The notes beneath the pieces were generated by a model. The model was given only the letters and a program-made list of their open reading frames with translations, made no database searches and was not told the DNA's origin. From Merluccius polli (Eukaryota > Chordata > Actinopteri > Gadiformes > Merlucciidae): DNA of 64,000 nucleotides. The position numbers were made by a program, and so were the translations under genes. Shown here piece by piece: positions 30,768 through 41,160 of this stretch; position 1 is the first letter of the stretch; every line of letters starts with the position of its first letter. Where the stretch lies: contig JAOPHQ010001147.1 in NCBI GenBank assembly GCA_030340625.1, forward strand, positions 12,501 to 76,500. Reading direction: 5' to 3'.

Positions 30768-31628
30768 GTCTCATCAGGTGATGTGGCAAGGTGTAGGGGC
30801 AAGGTGTAGGCCTACCACATCAGCCAGTTGGCCTCTCTTCCCACGCAGGCAAGTTGGCTTTTGGTTTTCTACCTTATGGTTTTTGTTTTTCTTTTGGGCT
30901 TAGTCCTGCTTGGTTTTATGTTGTGTTTACACCATACAAGATCCCCACAGCACACTTTCCACTCACCCATACACAACACTAATTATCCAGATTACATTTT
31001 ATATTATATTATTTCCAATAAATATATTACTTTATCCTTTCATCATGTGTGGACTCCCATCTTTGATGCGATCACCAAGCCTTGTCATAACATTGCCTAA
31101 AGAACAAGATAAATTGTGCTTATTTGCCTGTATTGTGCTCAACGTGTGCATATCTTAAGACTAACATTCAGTTTTTATATTACTTTGTAAATAACTCGTT
31201 TTTGCATCTAAAGCTCACATTTTAGTGGCGTGAAAGACACTTGTATTTAACCTGATTGTATTTTCATTTTCAAGGCCTACAATGATTTGTTGCATACATC
31301 CTTATTGGCTTAAACTCAAAATAATTTCCAACAGCTCTGATTTCCTAATGGGCTGAATTCCCCCCAGGTGGCGAGTGTTGTCTCATCTGACAGTCCTTTT
31401 CTTGTGCACCGCCCACTTCCAAAGACGCCCCGATAGACAGGACTTCCCCGTATTGCAAGTACTTGCCACTGGTTCGAGTTAGGGTGAGCAGCCAATAGAA
31501 AACTACCACTCTTTGCCCGGAAGTAACAGACTTCATGTATTCCAGATAATCCCCCCGTTTAACTGTAAACATTCAAGTAAAAAATAACAAGGAAAATGTT
31601 CGCACTCTCCAAGTCTTGCAGAGACTTA
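30768..31628. other. Intergenic, nothing recognised
   Basis: No gene or bounded repeat seen. Confidence 0.55.
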
Positions 31629-32628
31629 AGGCTGCAGTATACTCGCCGTTCCCAAGCTGTCGCGCGACGTTGTGACGTCAAAATGACGTAGATCTCGCCG
31701 GCGCGACATGATTTTGGCCCGAACGCGCCGTGTCGCGCACAGCTCTTTTTTTTTCAGCGGCGCGCGACAAAGCGGAAACAGAAACACGGACGAGTTCGAA
31801 GGCACATTGTAATGCGCCTTATTGCTAGGGCTTCTTTCTTTATATGTTCTGTTTTATTGTGTGGTGTAGGCCTATATTCTTTCGCTAATAAACCGTGGTT
31901 TTATGTAAGTGCCGTCTACTGTTGTTGTGGTCAAAGACGAGTGGAATTACGTGGCTGAAAAACTATCTCAAAGCGGCAGTAAGTTATAAAATAAAAGTAT
32001 ATAGGCTAAGATAATCACTAAGTTATTAAGATGGATGCTTACAAACACTTCATATGAGAACTGCTGCCATACACTCAGGCGCGTAATTTGCGGGGGGGTT
32101 AGGGGGGTCATGACCCCCCCAAAAATCCGATCCAGCTAATATAACCCCCCCAATATCATCACACATAATTCAGAAAAATATTAAATATTCTGTTTGTTTT
32201 CTTTATTAATTTAATTTGGCAGCAAGATAGTATCATGTTTTAATCATCTGTAATGTACCCCCCCCCCTTCCCCGCCCGCCCACCGACTACTTGGTATGAC
32301 CCAAACCGTTTTCTTTACCAAACCGAACTATTTCGCGCAGTCGCTGGGATTTAAATGTAGATGTAAATTAGTTGAGAAAGTTCATGCTAAATGAATGTGG
32401 CGATGAAAAGAACACGGAAAGGCAGCCAGACAACTCTTTTTCATTGTTGGTCGAAAAAGAGTAAAGATCCTGACGAAAAGGAGGTAAATACCCCTATTGT
32501 TATACCATGAGCTGTGTTCGAAATCGTTCCCTATCACGGATATAGTGCACAATATAGGGTGCTCGCCATTTTGTAGTGGTGTTCGAATTCTCAGTGGTTC
32601 ATTTCATGCACTATGAATGAATATTATT

Positions 32629-32684
32629 GTTCAGATGCGTTCCGCGGTCCATGCTATAGCATGGACCGCGGAACGCATCTGAAC
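32629..32684. repeat. Perfect 56-bp palindrome
   Basis: Two 28-bp arms with no spacer, from gttcagatgcg to its complement cgcatctgaac, centred between 32656 and 32657. Confidence 0.97.
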
Positions 32685-32786
32685 AAGGGGGGGCCATAAT
32701 ATCCAACACGTTCTCATCCCAACTCATAATATACCGACGATTTGTCATCACGCCCCTAGACATCTGATACTGATGCAAAGGGTCCC

Positions 32787-33083
32787 CCCCCGCGTCTGTG
32801 TGGAACGATCTGGGTTCTCATAAACCCGTTCGTGTTGGTAAGAGACGAGCAGTCTACAGCGTCCGCTCGCAGAGCAGAGTCTACAGCGTCCGCAGTCTAC
32901 TGTGAAACAATTCACTCCAAAAAGGGTTATGGTTAGGGTTAGCGTAATCTATCACCGTGACCGGGTTATTGTAGTGAACGGACGCTGTAGACTCTGCTCT
33001 GCAAGCGGACGCTGTAGACTCTGCTCGTCTCTTACCACCGCGAACGGGTTTATGAGAACCCAGATCGTTTCACACAGACACGG
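32787..33083. mobile_element. Fold-back element inside hAT-like element 1
   Basis: The arms about 32789-32905 and 32970-33083 are inverted copies (tctgggttctcataaacccg, gtctacagcgtccgc twice per arm) around a spacer of about 65 bp. No target duplication was defined. Confidence 0.75.
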
Positions 33084-33907
33084 GACGATCCATCAGGACA
33101 AATTGGACCTCTTAACTAAGAAGTCAGTGTGTACAGTTCATTTCTTTTACACAGAGACGCAAACAGGTGTTTGGTGCTTTTATCTGAATTGCCCAACAAT
33201 ATCTATAGTCTGCTAGTAGTACTATAGTTGCTGGCAGAATAGACGTCAGTATAGCATCCTGTTTCTTTTAGTCAATTCTTATTTTAGCCTAATATGTTGT
33301 AAAATACCTTCAAATGTGATTGACAGATAGGCCTTCTTTTGTATTTACATGCTTTTGTTTAGATTTTGTTAGTTTGAACTGTTGATGCCCACCAATATGT
33401 GAAATCAGTTTGCCATGTTCAGAATAGAGGTGCAAGCTGCACTCCAGTGTGCCACCCTGTATTGTGTGATGTGTTTGAGAGTTGAATTGTGCATAATACA
33501 TTTGCTGCATGTAGGTGCCAATACAGTGATGCAATTGATTAATCTTTAAGTTCTTGTGTTTTTTTTCATAAGATAGTGAACACACACACAAAATCAATTA
33601 GGTGGAAGCTGCCACTGTTGGCTAGTGCTTAAACACTGAATTTAACTACTGTGTCATTATGGCATAAATAGTCAAAAAGTAGCCAAAATCAGTAAAAGTA
33701 TCGCAATGTATTTCTAATACAAGAACGGCAAATTGGCATGTCACCTTTTACACAAGAAAATGATTCAATAAACAAATAAATATGCCACGAGTTTAACCCC
33801 CCCAATGGCAGACCCAAAGTTACGCCCTTGCATACACTGGACTGTTGATGGCTGACCAGGTGTGGCAGTGATGTAGAATAATAGCAATGTAAAGTAATAG
33901 ACAGCCA

Positions 33908-34899
33908 CGGACGTAATTTACGGGGGACATGTCCCCCGCACTTTTTCAAAAGGCCGTTTTAGTCCCCCGCACTTTTTGCCGTCCAAAAACAATGTTACGC
34001 TATAGTGAACAGAGACGGGTCAAGCACTAGGACCAAGCGGAAAACTGCCGCTCAAGCTGATTGTTCGCTAGCAGAGCCCTGGAAGACGTGTCTTAAAGAG
34101 ACAGGCGTCATTTTAATAGGCTCATACAATATTAATATCTGAACTTGCACCTATTATTTCAAGAATCATGAAAGGCTTTCAGCAAATATTAAGGTGCTAT
34201 TAATTACATATTAATAAGACAAATCTACCACATAATAAGTTAAACTACACAAAATGAGACAGGCCTATAGACAATTCTAGTATTGGCTATATCAGATTGT
34301 GATGCCAGCTGAACTAACACACCTAATGAAACATAAAAATCAAATGTTTTACCCATTCAAAATATTAAATGACTTACTAATTAATTATCAGAATTAATCG
34401 GAATATGTGCTTCAACTAGCTCTCTCTATTTTGACCATACATGTGTTTGTATCCCTGTTAATATAGCCTACACATAACACAACACTTGTACTTGTACTTT
34501 CAGTACTTGAGTAGTAAATTTTAAAATACTTCTACTTGCAATACTTAAATACAAAACATTTTGAATACTTTAGTACTTCCACTTAAGTATGGTTTTTAAA
34601 GAACACTTCTACTTAAGTCACTTTTTTGATAGTACTTGTACTTCTACTCAAGTCTTGGTCTCCAGTACTTTATACATCTCTGTGTGTATTACACCAGAAC
34701 ATAATAGTAGTCAGTAATTGCAGACCATGCTCCAAGGAAAATCAATGAAAGAGGGAGATCATTTTGAATCTGAAAACATGGTAAAATGCACCAGAATGCG
34801 GGAAATTGCAACTACTTCTTTCAAATTTTTCTGGGGGAGCACCCCCGGACCCCCCGTTTAAATATGTCCCCCCCACTCTCAAAACGCTGATTACGCCAA
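33908..34899. mobile_element. hAT-like non-autonomous element 2, 8-bp target duplication
   Basis: Starts cggacgtaatttacggggga and ends gctgattacgccaa; flanked by gacagcca at 33900-33907 and 34900-34907. Termini resemble element 1 (cgtaattt). The interior has tccccc-rich ends and includes copy 2 of the acttttact repeat (34480-34680). Confidence 0.8.
34480..34680. repeat. Dispersed acttttact-rich repeat, copy 2
   Basis: Same motif set as 28300-28510, ending ccagtactttatacatc. Confidence 0.65.
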
Positions 34900-35251
34900 G
34901 ACAGCCATGTATAGTATATATGTATATATATGCATATATAGCCATATACACAGCCTGTATAGTGAGAGACATCCCGGTGAACTAAACCGTAACTGAATGT
35001 CTAATGATGTGTAAGAAATTAAAGACACAGGGGTACCAGCATAGACGGTGTCTATGAGCGCCAGTATTAGCATCTCTTCTTCTACTGCGTAGAAATAGCA
35101 AAGTTGGTCGCCTTTCCTCAGTGGCGCCACCTCTGTTCAGGAGAAGACTGCAACTACTGTCGCGGCCACCAGCGCGAGTATAAAGTTACGGCGCTCCCGT
35201 GACGTCACATTGTCGCGCGACAGCTTGGGAACGGCGAGTATACTGCGGCCT

Positions 35252-35675
35252 TTAGCAGTACATTCCTGTAATACCACACTGCCTGCTCCAAATAAACATC
35301 CTTTGTTTAAATTAGTGTATATTGTAAATGTTAATTAAATAATTAAATTAATATGCGAGTAGGTGGATAATTTGTAACCAAACATGTTCTCAATTGCATC
35401 TGCTATGCAATGTGCCTTTGGTAGATCTACTCTTCGTGCAGTGAAACCCCCACAATATTAAAACAAACCCTGATCCCTTCATATTATTTTAAACTTGAGA
35501 AATACATTAGCAGATTGGTTCCTCGTGTATCCCTATGGCGTCATTAAAATGACGTATGCATCAACATAGGATGAACAGCAATTGGAGCGTACATCATGGT
35601 TGCACATAAACTACCAAAAATGAGTGAAGGTGAGCAAACGGGAAGAGATGCACATGCCTCACTTTGCAAAATTAA
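35252..35675. other. Intergenic, nothing recognised
   Basis: Short AT-rich spacer between two elements. Confidence 0.55.
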
Positions 35676-37322
35676 AAGGTACACTGTGTAGAATTTAGTG
35701 GCACCTAGTGGAACGGACTTGACAAATGTAATATAATATTCCTAAGTATGTTTTCATTAGTGTACAATGACCTGAGAATAAGTGTTTTCGTTCACTTAGA
35801 ATGAGCCGGTTGTCTACATGGGGAGCGGGTCGCGTTCCACGGAGGCCACCATGTTGCACCGCTATGTTTCTACAGTAGCCCAGAATGGACAAACGGCTGT
35901 AGAGAAATAAAGCCTTCGCTGTTGCATATTGTTGTTGAGACTAAAATAGGTTTGTTCGCCAACATGTAGTAGCTTGCCAGGTGGGCGGAGCTCCCCTGTT
36001 CGATACATTTTACAATAATGTCCGCCCACCAGGGACACCCGACATCAAAACTAAAAATTACATTTATAGCAGCATAGCACTAGCCTAGAAATCTAGATGC
36101 CCCTAGCGGCAGCAAATTTAATTTGCAGCCGGGGGGTGCAAATTACTGTGCTGGAAACATCAAGTACGTCAGGCCAATCACAGCATGAGGGGTGGAGTCG
36201 GAAGCCGGGCTACCTAATGACGAGAGTTGCGACGGTTCCGTGTTAGAGGTAAACTGGCTGCTGCTGCTGGCGAACAGCTGTCTTTCGACTCGGCTTTGGC
36301 CGCGACTGTTCAAGACTTTAAGTTAACATTTTATTTCACTATTCTTCCACAATCCACCATACGGAACACTTCCCCATGGCCTAATTTCCGTCGCTCTGAC
36401 TACGTCACCTTCGTTGCTCTGATTGGTTGTAGCGCTATCCTATTGCGTGCAGAGGGAACTTGAAAGACAACCGTTTATCCCGCCCACACTGCCAATGGAG
36501 CAGTGCCAGACCCTACATCTTTCTGATGTGGGTCTGTCTTGCCAGGCTAGCATAGCGCTACTGGTGGTGTATTAAAATAATCTCAATAGCAGTTTATCTA
36601 GTTTGAAAGTGTTTTAAGCTAAATATATTGGATATTCAGATATTCACGCTCTGAATTAGCGATGTGACATGGTGAACTAAAGACGTGATCACTGGTATGA
36701 GTCCCGTGTGTCTAGCGGTGTAAACCTGCCCAGGACAGGGCTTCCAAGTGTAACTGTTGGGGAGCAGGCCTCCTCTGTATAGAGCCATCGTTTCGTCAAT
36801 ATGTCTCGGCCCTAAACAATTGCCTAACTAAAGTGCAATTAAACCGGATACGTCTCACGTTACAAAATGTTCCGAATGGATATAACATTAAAATGTCTGT
36901 TCAGAAGTGTATCCTTCTAGCTCTACAACAGTACTTTGTAATGTATCCCGCCAGGGATGTCCCACCTTCTAAACTGAATGTGACATTTATAGCAGCATAG
37001 CACTATTGTGGTGGTGCATTACAAGAACCACACATCTCTATAGCAGTTTATGGCATCTGAAAGTGTATCCTGCTAGCTCTACAACAGGTTAAAAAAAAGC
37101 AGGTAAAAAAACTGCATGGCTAGTGGAGCTCCAGTGTGAATGTAACCCATACTGTATAAAATACAGGTGACTTTCGATATTGGTGAACCTATCGCAGACT
37201 TAAACAAATAACAAAAACGAGTACACGTTGAGTTTTGGACTGTGTTCAATTAGTTACCCACCGTAGCTTCTCCTACGTCGTTGGAAAGAGGTGGGGGGGG
37301 CACTAAATTGTACAGTGTACCT
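35676..37322. mobile_element. TTAA-type non-autonomous element, copy 1, with nested insertion
   Basis: Termini aaggtacactgtgta and tacagtgtacct with flanking ttaa at 35672-35675 and 37323-37326, as in piggyBac or Kolobok elements. Internal segments recur at 46223-47110 (same strand) and 53029-53526 (opposite strand). A second repeat is inserted at about 36082-36550. No transposase was seen. Confidence 0.75.
36082..36550. mobile_element. Repeat nested in the TTAA element
   Basis: Begins tagcctagaaatctagatgc and ends ttgccaggctag, flanked by catagcac and catagcgc (7-9 bp, one mismatch). The uninterrupted site catagcgctactggtg exists in the copy at 53029-53526. A relative lies at 61975-62318. 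Confidence 0.7.
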
Positions 37323-37985
37323 TTAAATGACAATATGAAGATAAAATGAGTTTACCATGTCCATGATTACACAACTTGATTTACCCCATCACCAAGTAAA
37401 GATGGTCTAGTAGAAATGCACTAGTGTATTAAACTCAATTACACTACCACTTCAGTTCAACATTCACATTACTCCCATGTTTGATGGGCTTTAAGCAGCA
37501 AAAACAAATCTCCCCCAAATATTGACTAAAACACCTATGTGATGGCTATTGCTGCTCAAGTAATCGAAAATAGCAACCACAAAAGCACAACAGTGGGTTT
37601 TAAGACAATTCTCTTTTGTTCAGAAATCGATCTATTTTCTTATCAGATTTGTATTCCTAGAACTTGCATAATTGACACATTGAATCAAATGAATAAAAAA
37701 ACTCCAAAAGGGCATGGGACTAATGTCAGAATAAAAAAAATCTGACATTAGTCCCAGCTCAACCCCCCCCCCCCCAATCAGGCTGTTATTAGTGCTCGCT
37801 TTTAGCTTCCACTCAAATCAGGTCTCATTCATTTCTTTAGAGAACCTTTACCAGACTTGACCCAAATGTTCAGTAAGACCTTTAGCTGCAGAGCTTGCTG
37901 TTCAGAAAGAGAAAAAGAGAAGCATTAATATCAACAGCACAGAACAAAACAAAATATACATTTGTAGGTGAAGGTATGATGAAAA
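37323..37985. other. Spacer with 15-bp hairpin
   Basis: Contains gggactaatgtcaga (37716-37730) and its exact complement (37741-37755) around a 10-nt loop, then a short C run. No gene was seen. Confidence 0.6.
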
Positions 37986-37989
37986 TATG

Positions 37990-37995
37990 ATTTAT
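37990..37995 (-). promoter_or_regulatory. Candidate polyadenylation signal of crebzf
   Basis: tttatt on the plus strand reads aataaa on the minus strand, about 1.4 kb past the crebzf stop. Inference from position only. Confidence 0.3.
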
Positions 37996-39357
37996 TTGAC
38001 GAACATTTTCTCAAAACATACTTATTCAAAATCAAAATTATATGTACAGTCGGTAACAATCTGTTACACATTTCTATACAAAACTCTAAACGTATTCATT
38101 TTGGAAAAGCTAAGTTGTTACATTCCAAAATGTCCATATATACAAAAGTACTGAGATTAGACTGAGATGAGATTTTTAAGGCTTCATCTATTATTGAAAG
38201 TATAAACAAAGCACGCACATCCCAAAAAACTGATGCTGGGTGCTGGACAAAAAAGGTCAATGATAGAAAAGGGAAAAATCCGCACACCAACAAAAAAGCT
38301 CCAGAGCAATAGATAATTTATTATCACCCAAAGGGAGTAACGTTTCGGGCTCGCAGACCCTTCCTCAGACTGAGGAAGGGTCTGCGAGCCCGAAACGTTA
38401 CTCCCTTTGGGTGATAATAAATTATCTATTGCTCTGGAGCTTTTTTGTTGGTGTGCGGATTTTTCCCTTTTCATCTATTATTGATACATCAGGTAGCAGG
38501 GGACATGTTTCACCCCATGTGTGCTGCATGAGCTACACAATAGAGAGCGACAGATGTGGTGGAGTACTGGTATAATGCAGGGACTTACAACATTCGATAC
38601 CGATACTACCTTTTTTTTTTTTTTTAAACCAGGCCACGATGGCAGCAGCTTGTCCAGGCTCTTCAACTTCCAACAGCAGAATCCACTTTAGCATAAAGAA
38701 AAATAGGGGGCGCTAAATGAAAAATATTCTTCTGTACAATGGTGCAGCTTCACAAAGAGATTCACTTACACGAAATGGTATCTTAATGTTTGACTGGATC
38801 GCTTCAGTTCCAGTTGACAACCAATTTAAAACCAATTTGGTCACTCTTTGTGAAACTTCACCTCAAATCTCAATTATTTGTGCCATACATTTAGGATTCA
38901 GTTATTTACATTTAGCCGTTATGTGAAGAACAGTATTTAAAAAAAAACAAGAGTACAAGTTCTACAATTTAGCTACTCTGAAAACAGGAACAAATGAAAA
39001 AAAAAAAGCCAAGTTCTACATTTGCTAGAAAACACCTCAGGTCTTCATGAGAAGACAGACAGGCTTCTTTTGTTGTCTGATCCTTACCATGGAGTCAGCA
39101 GGCAAAGGTGTTCTCAAAGCCATTCATCCCGCATGGTAGATCAACCATTACCTAGAAGAAAACTGTCAACAAGGTTTAGCAGTAACGTGTACCTAAAAAA
39201 AAAATCATTGGCTTCATTACACTGTACACTGACATGCACCTTCAATGCTTCTTAGGTCAATATTTAAGCAAACAGCGTTCGCCAGCCCCCATGAAGTTCA
39301 CTACGGGGCTTATTAGGTTCAGTCTCAATGTCTGAAAACAATGATAAGTACTTGACC
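37996..39357 (-). other. crebzf: Probable 3' UTR of crebzf
   Basis: Non-coding sequence after the stop codon, AT-rich, containing the 207-bp palindrome. The extent is inferred from the aataaa complement at 37990. Confidence 0.4.
38266..38472. repeat. Perfect 207-bp palindrome in crebzf 3' region
   Basis: 103-bp arms around a single central base (38369). The outer ends are gaaaaggg / cccttttc and the inner part is agacccttcctcag / ctgaggaagggtct. A 15-bp direct repeat ttcatctattattga at 38183-38197 and 38470-38484 brackets the structure. Confidence 0.95.
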
Positions 39358-40125
39358 CTACATTTTGAGCGTTGCGCTTGCGTTCTCTGCACACTTAGTG
39401 CAGAACTCCACTGAGACATGGTTTTTGTCTACGTGCAGACAGACGCCGCCAGATGTCTCTTTCTCCTCCAATTTGATGCGTTTCCTGGGTAGGGCGTAGT
39501 CATGGTCATTTGAGTTGGCTGCCTGGAAAAGTGAGGAAGATAATTTCATCCCATTCACACCGCTTAGCCTGGACAAGAGCTGGCCTAACATGCTCTCGTT
39601 GGCCAGCACGGCCCGCAGGTACCTGGTCTCATCTTCCAACTCCTCCACCTTCTTGTTTAGCCCAGAATTTTCCTGCTTCAGTATGTGGTTCTCAGTTGAC
39701 AGAAATCCAACTTTCTTCTCCAAATTATCCACGTATTCCTTCTTCTTCAGACGATTCAGTCTGGCGGCAATGGCATTTTTGTTTATCATGGAGCCAGACC
39801 CGTTCTCTCTTTTCTTGGACTTTGCGTCATATGGGTTTCTCTCTGGAGACGGGCTTGTGGAATGCTCAAACATGGAATCATCATCCTTCATATTATATAA
39901 ACCAAAGTCAGTCAACCCAATGTCGAACAGTGACGAAGTCGTGTCTTTATCAAGTGTCCATTTTAGGTTGTCAATTCCAAACAAATCATCGAGCTCCAAT
40001 CCTGTGCCGTCAACATCTTCATGAAGGCATGGCAGATTGTCTACCGTCTCCACAGCATCTGTGACTTCCACTTCACGAGACTGCACTTCATTTCTCTTGA
40101 TTGCGCCTCTCCTCCTTGTGATCAT
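39358..40125 (-). CDS. crebzf: CREBZF (Zhangfei) bZIP transcription factor, 255 aa
   Basis: Nuclear bZIP protein that binds host-cell factor HCF-1 and modulates other bZIP factors (ATF4, Luman/CREB3, p53 pathways in mammals). Start MITRRRGAIK at 40125. An acidic LxxLFGID-type N-terminal segment lies near residues 43-55, the basic region NAIAARLNRLKKKEYV at 117-132, leucine-zipper heptads to about 171, and RYLRAVLANESMLGQLLSRL next. The HCF-binding motif DHDY is at 207-210, followed by GGVCLHVDKNHVSVEFCTKC and the end ATLKM, matching the mammalian C-terminus. An upstream in-frame ATG at 40293 gives 311 aa, but an acceptor-like ccaacag on the minus strand at 40187 suggests those codons are intronic, so the shorter start is preferred. 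Mammalian CREBZF has a longer N-terminus. Confidence 0.9.
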   Translation of the reverse strand: MITRRRGAIKRNEVQSREVEVTDAVETVDNLPCLHEDVDGTGLELDDLFGIDNLKWTLDKDTTSSLFDIGLTDFGLYNMKDDDSMFEHSTSPSPERNPYDAKSKKRENGSGSMINKNAIAARLNRLKKKEYVDNLEKKVGFLSTENHILKQENSGLNKKVEELEDETRYLRAVLANESMLGQLLSRLSGVNGMKLSSSLFQAANSNDHDYALPRKRIKLEEKETSGGVCLHVDKNHVSVEFCTKCAENASATLKM

Positions 40126-40186
40126 TGTGGCTAATGTATGAGATATAAGATCACTATCCACCAAGTTATTTGCAATTCTTCTGTAT
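40126..40186 (-). other. crebzf: Predicted 5' UTR part of crebzf exon 2
   Basis: Minus-strand acceptor ctcttccaacag ends at 40187. Exon 2 would then begin at 40186 and lead to the ATG at 40125. Confidence 0.5.
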
Positions 40187-40366
40187 CTGTTGGAAGAGAG
40201 GAAAAGGGAAGAGGTGGTGAATGCTTGTTGAATTGCAATGTTTTGTATTACAGGGCTCTCAAGTGTCACGCATTGAGCGTGACAGTCACTCATTTCGGTC
40301 TTTTGTCACGCCCTCCCGCCACACATGCCATTTCTCACGCTGAAAAATAACTTATATGCCGCTGCC

Positions 40367-41160
40367 GCAGCACCCCCCCCCCCCCCACGTCAACAATCGC
40401 GCAGCACCCCCCCCCCCACACCACACACACACACACACACGTCAACAATCGCGCAGCACCCCCCCCCCCCCCCCACGTCAACAATCGCGCAGCACCCCCC
40501 CCCCCACACACACACGTCAACAATCGCGCAGCACCCCCCCCCACGTCAACAATCGCGCAGCACCCCCCCGTCAACAATCGCGCAGCACCCCCCCCCCCCC
40601 CCCCCAACAATCGCGCAGCAGCAGGGGCGGAGCGAGGGGGTGGCTTACGGGGCTGAAGCCCCGAATCTCACTTCAAAAGCCCCGGATCTTTTTTAAGCTT
40701 TTGAAGTTATAAGCACAATGGGCATACCACTTTTAAAATACATATAAAAAAGCAAACAAACAAACAAACAAACAAACAATCCATCTGCAATCCTACTTTG
40801 AATCTACTGAAAGTTAGTCTCAAATGTATAAGTCTCAATTTTGCCATTGTAGTTTACATAAACATCTCTAGTAGATTTTCTGGTAATTGTTTCTTTCCAT
40901 TAAATAGTATTGTCTTCAGCAGCCCTGCAACTGAAAATGTAGGCTATGAATTAGAAGGGATTAGGATTTGCCAATGTCCAGCAGGTCACCCTAAAATGGA
41001 CTAGAATGCAGGAAATCGCATCTTAGAAATTCAAAATTTTCTGGGGGAAAAACCCCAGACCCCCCTTTGGGCTAAGCCCCGGATGTACACAAAGTCTGGC
41101 TCCACCCCTGAGCAGCACCCCCCCCCCCCCTCCCCGTCAACAATCGCGCACCCCCAACGC
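40367..41160. repeat. C-rich minisatellite gtcaacaatcgcgcagcac
   Basis: The unit gtcaacaatcgcgcagcac plus a C run starts at 40389, 40441, 40477, 40515, 40544 and 40570, with partial units near 40604 and after the inserted element at 41137. C runs reach 17 bases, so the minus strand is very G-rich. Confidence 0.9.
40622..41110. mobile_element. hAT-like MITE inserted in the minisatellite
   Basis: Begins caggggcggagc and ends gctccacccctg (11 of 12 inverted matches). The flanking octamers cgcagcag and agcagcac agree at 6 positions. It splits the last two minisatellite units. The ends carry ggggctgaagcccc and ctgggggaaaaaccccagac motifs. Confidence 0.78.

Larger units (their letters stand above)
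32076..33830. mobile_element. hAT-like non-autonomous element 1, 8-bp target duplication
   Basis: Begins caggcgcgtaatttgcgggg and ends caaagttacgcccttg, imperfect inverted termini. Flanked by catacact at 32068-32075 and 33831-33838. The 8-bp duplication and CAGG termini indicate hAT. It contains a 56-bp perfect palindrome and a fold-back insertion; no transposase was seen. Confidence 0.82.
31629..35251. mobile_element. PIF/Harbinger-like non-autonomous element with nested insertions
   Basis: Terminal inverted repeats of about 51 bp: the left begins aggctgcagtatactcgccg at 31629 and the right ends with its near-exact complement at 35251. Both carry ctgtcgcgcgac and the palindrome tgacgtca. 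Flanking tta at 31626-31628 and 35252-35254 fits the 3-bp TWA duplication of PIF/Harbinger. No transposase is encoded. Two hAT-like elements are inserted inside. Confidence 0.75.

Noticed and set aside
36227..36463. 78-codon frame MRRFRVRGK as a host gene
   Set aside because: It lies within a dispersed repeat that has a second copy at 61975-62318 with the frame disrupted.
39510..40064. Plus-strand frames of 169-184 codons over crebzf
   Set aside because: Shadows of the minus-strand bZIP coding sequence.
40367..40620. Evenly spaced repeats that might suggest a CRISPR-like array
   Set aside because: The repeats are adjacent with simple C-run and CA spacers, inside a transposon of a vertebrate genome. 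It is a minisatellite.
40325..40712. Pro/Thr/His-rich frames of about 120 codons
   Set aside because: Translations of the C-run minisatellite inside a transposon.
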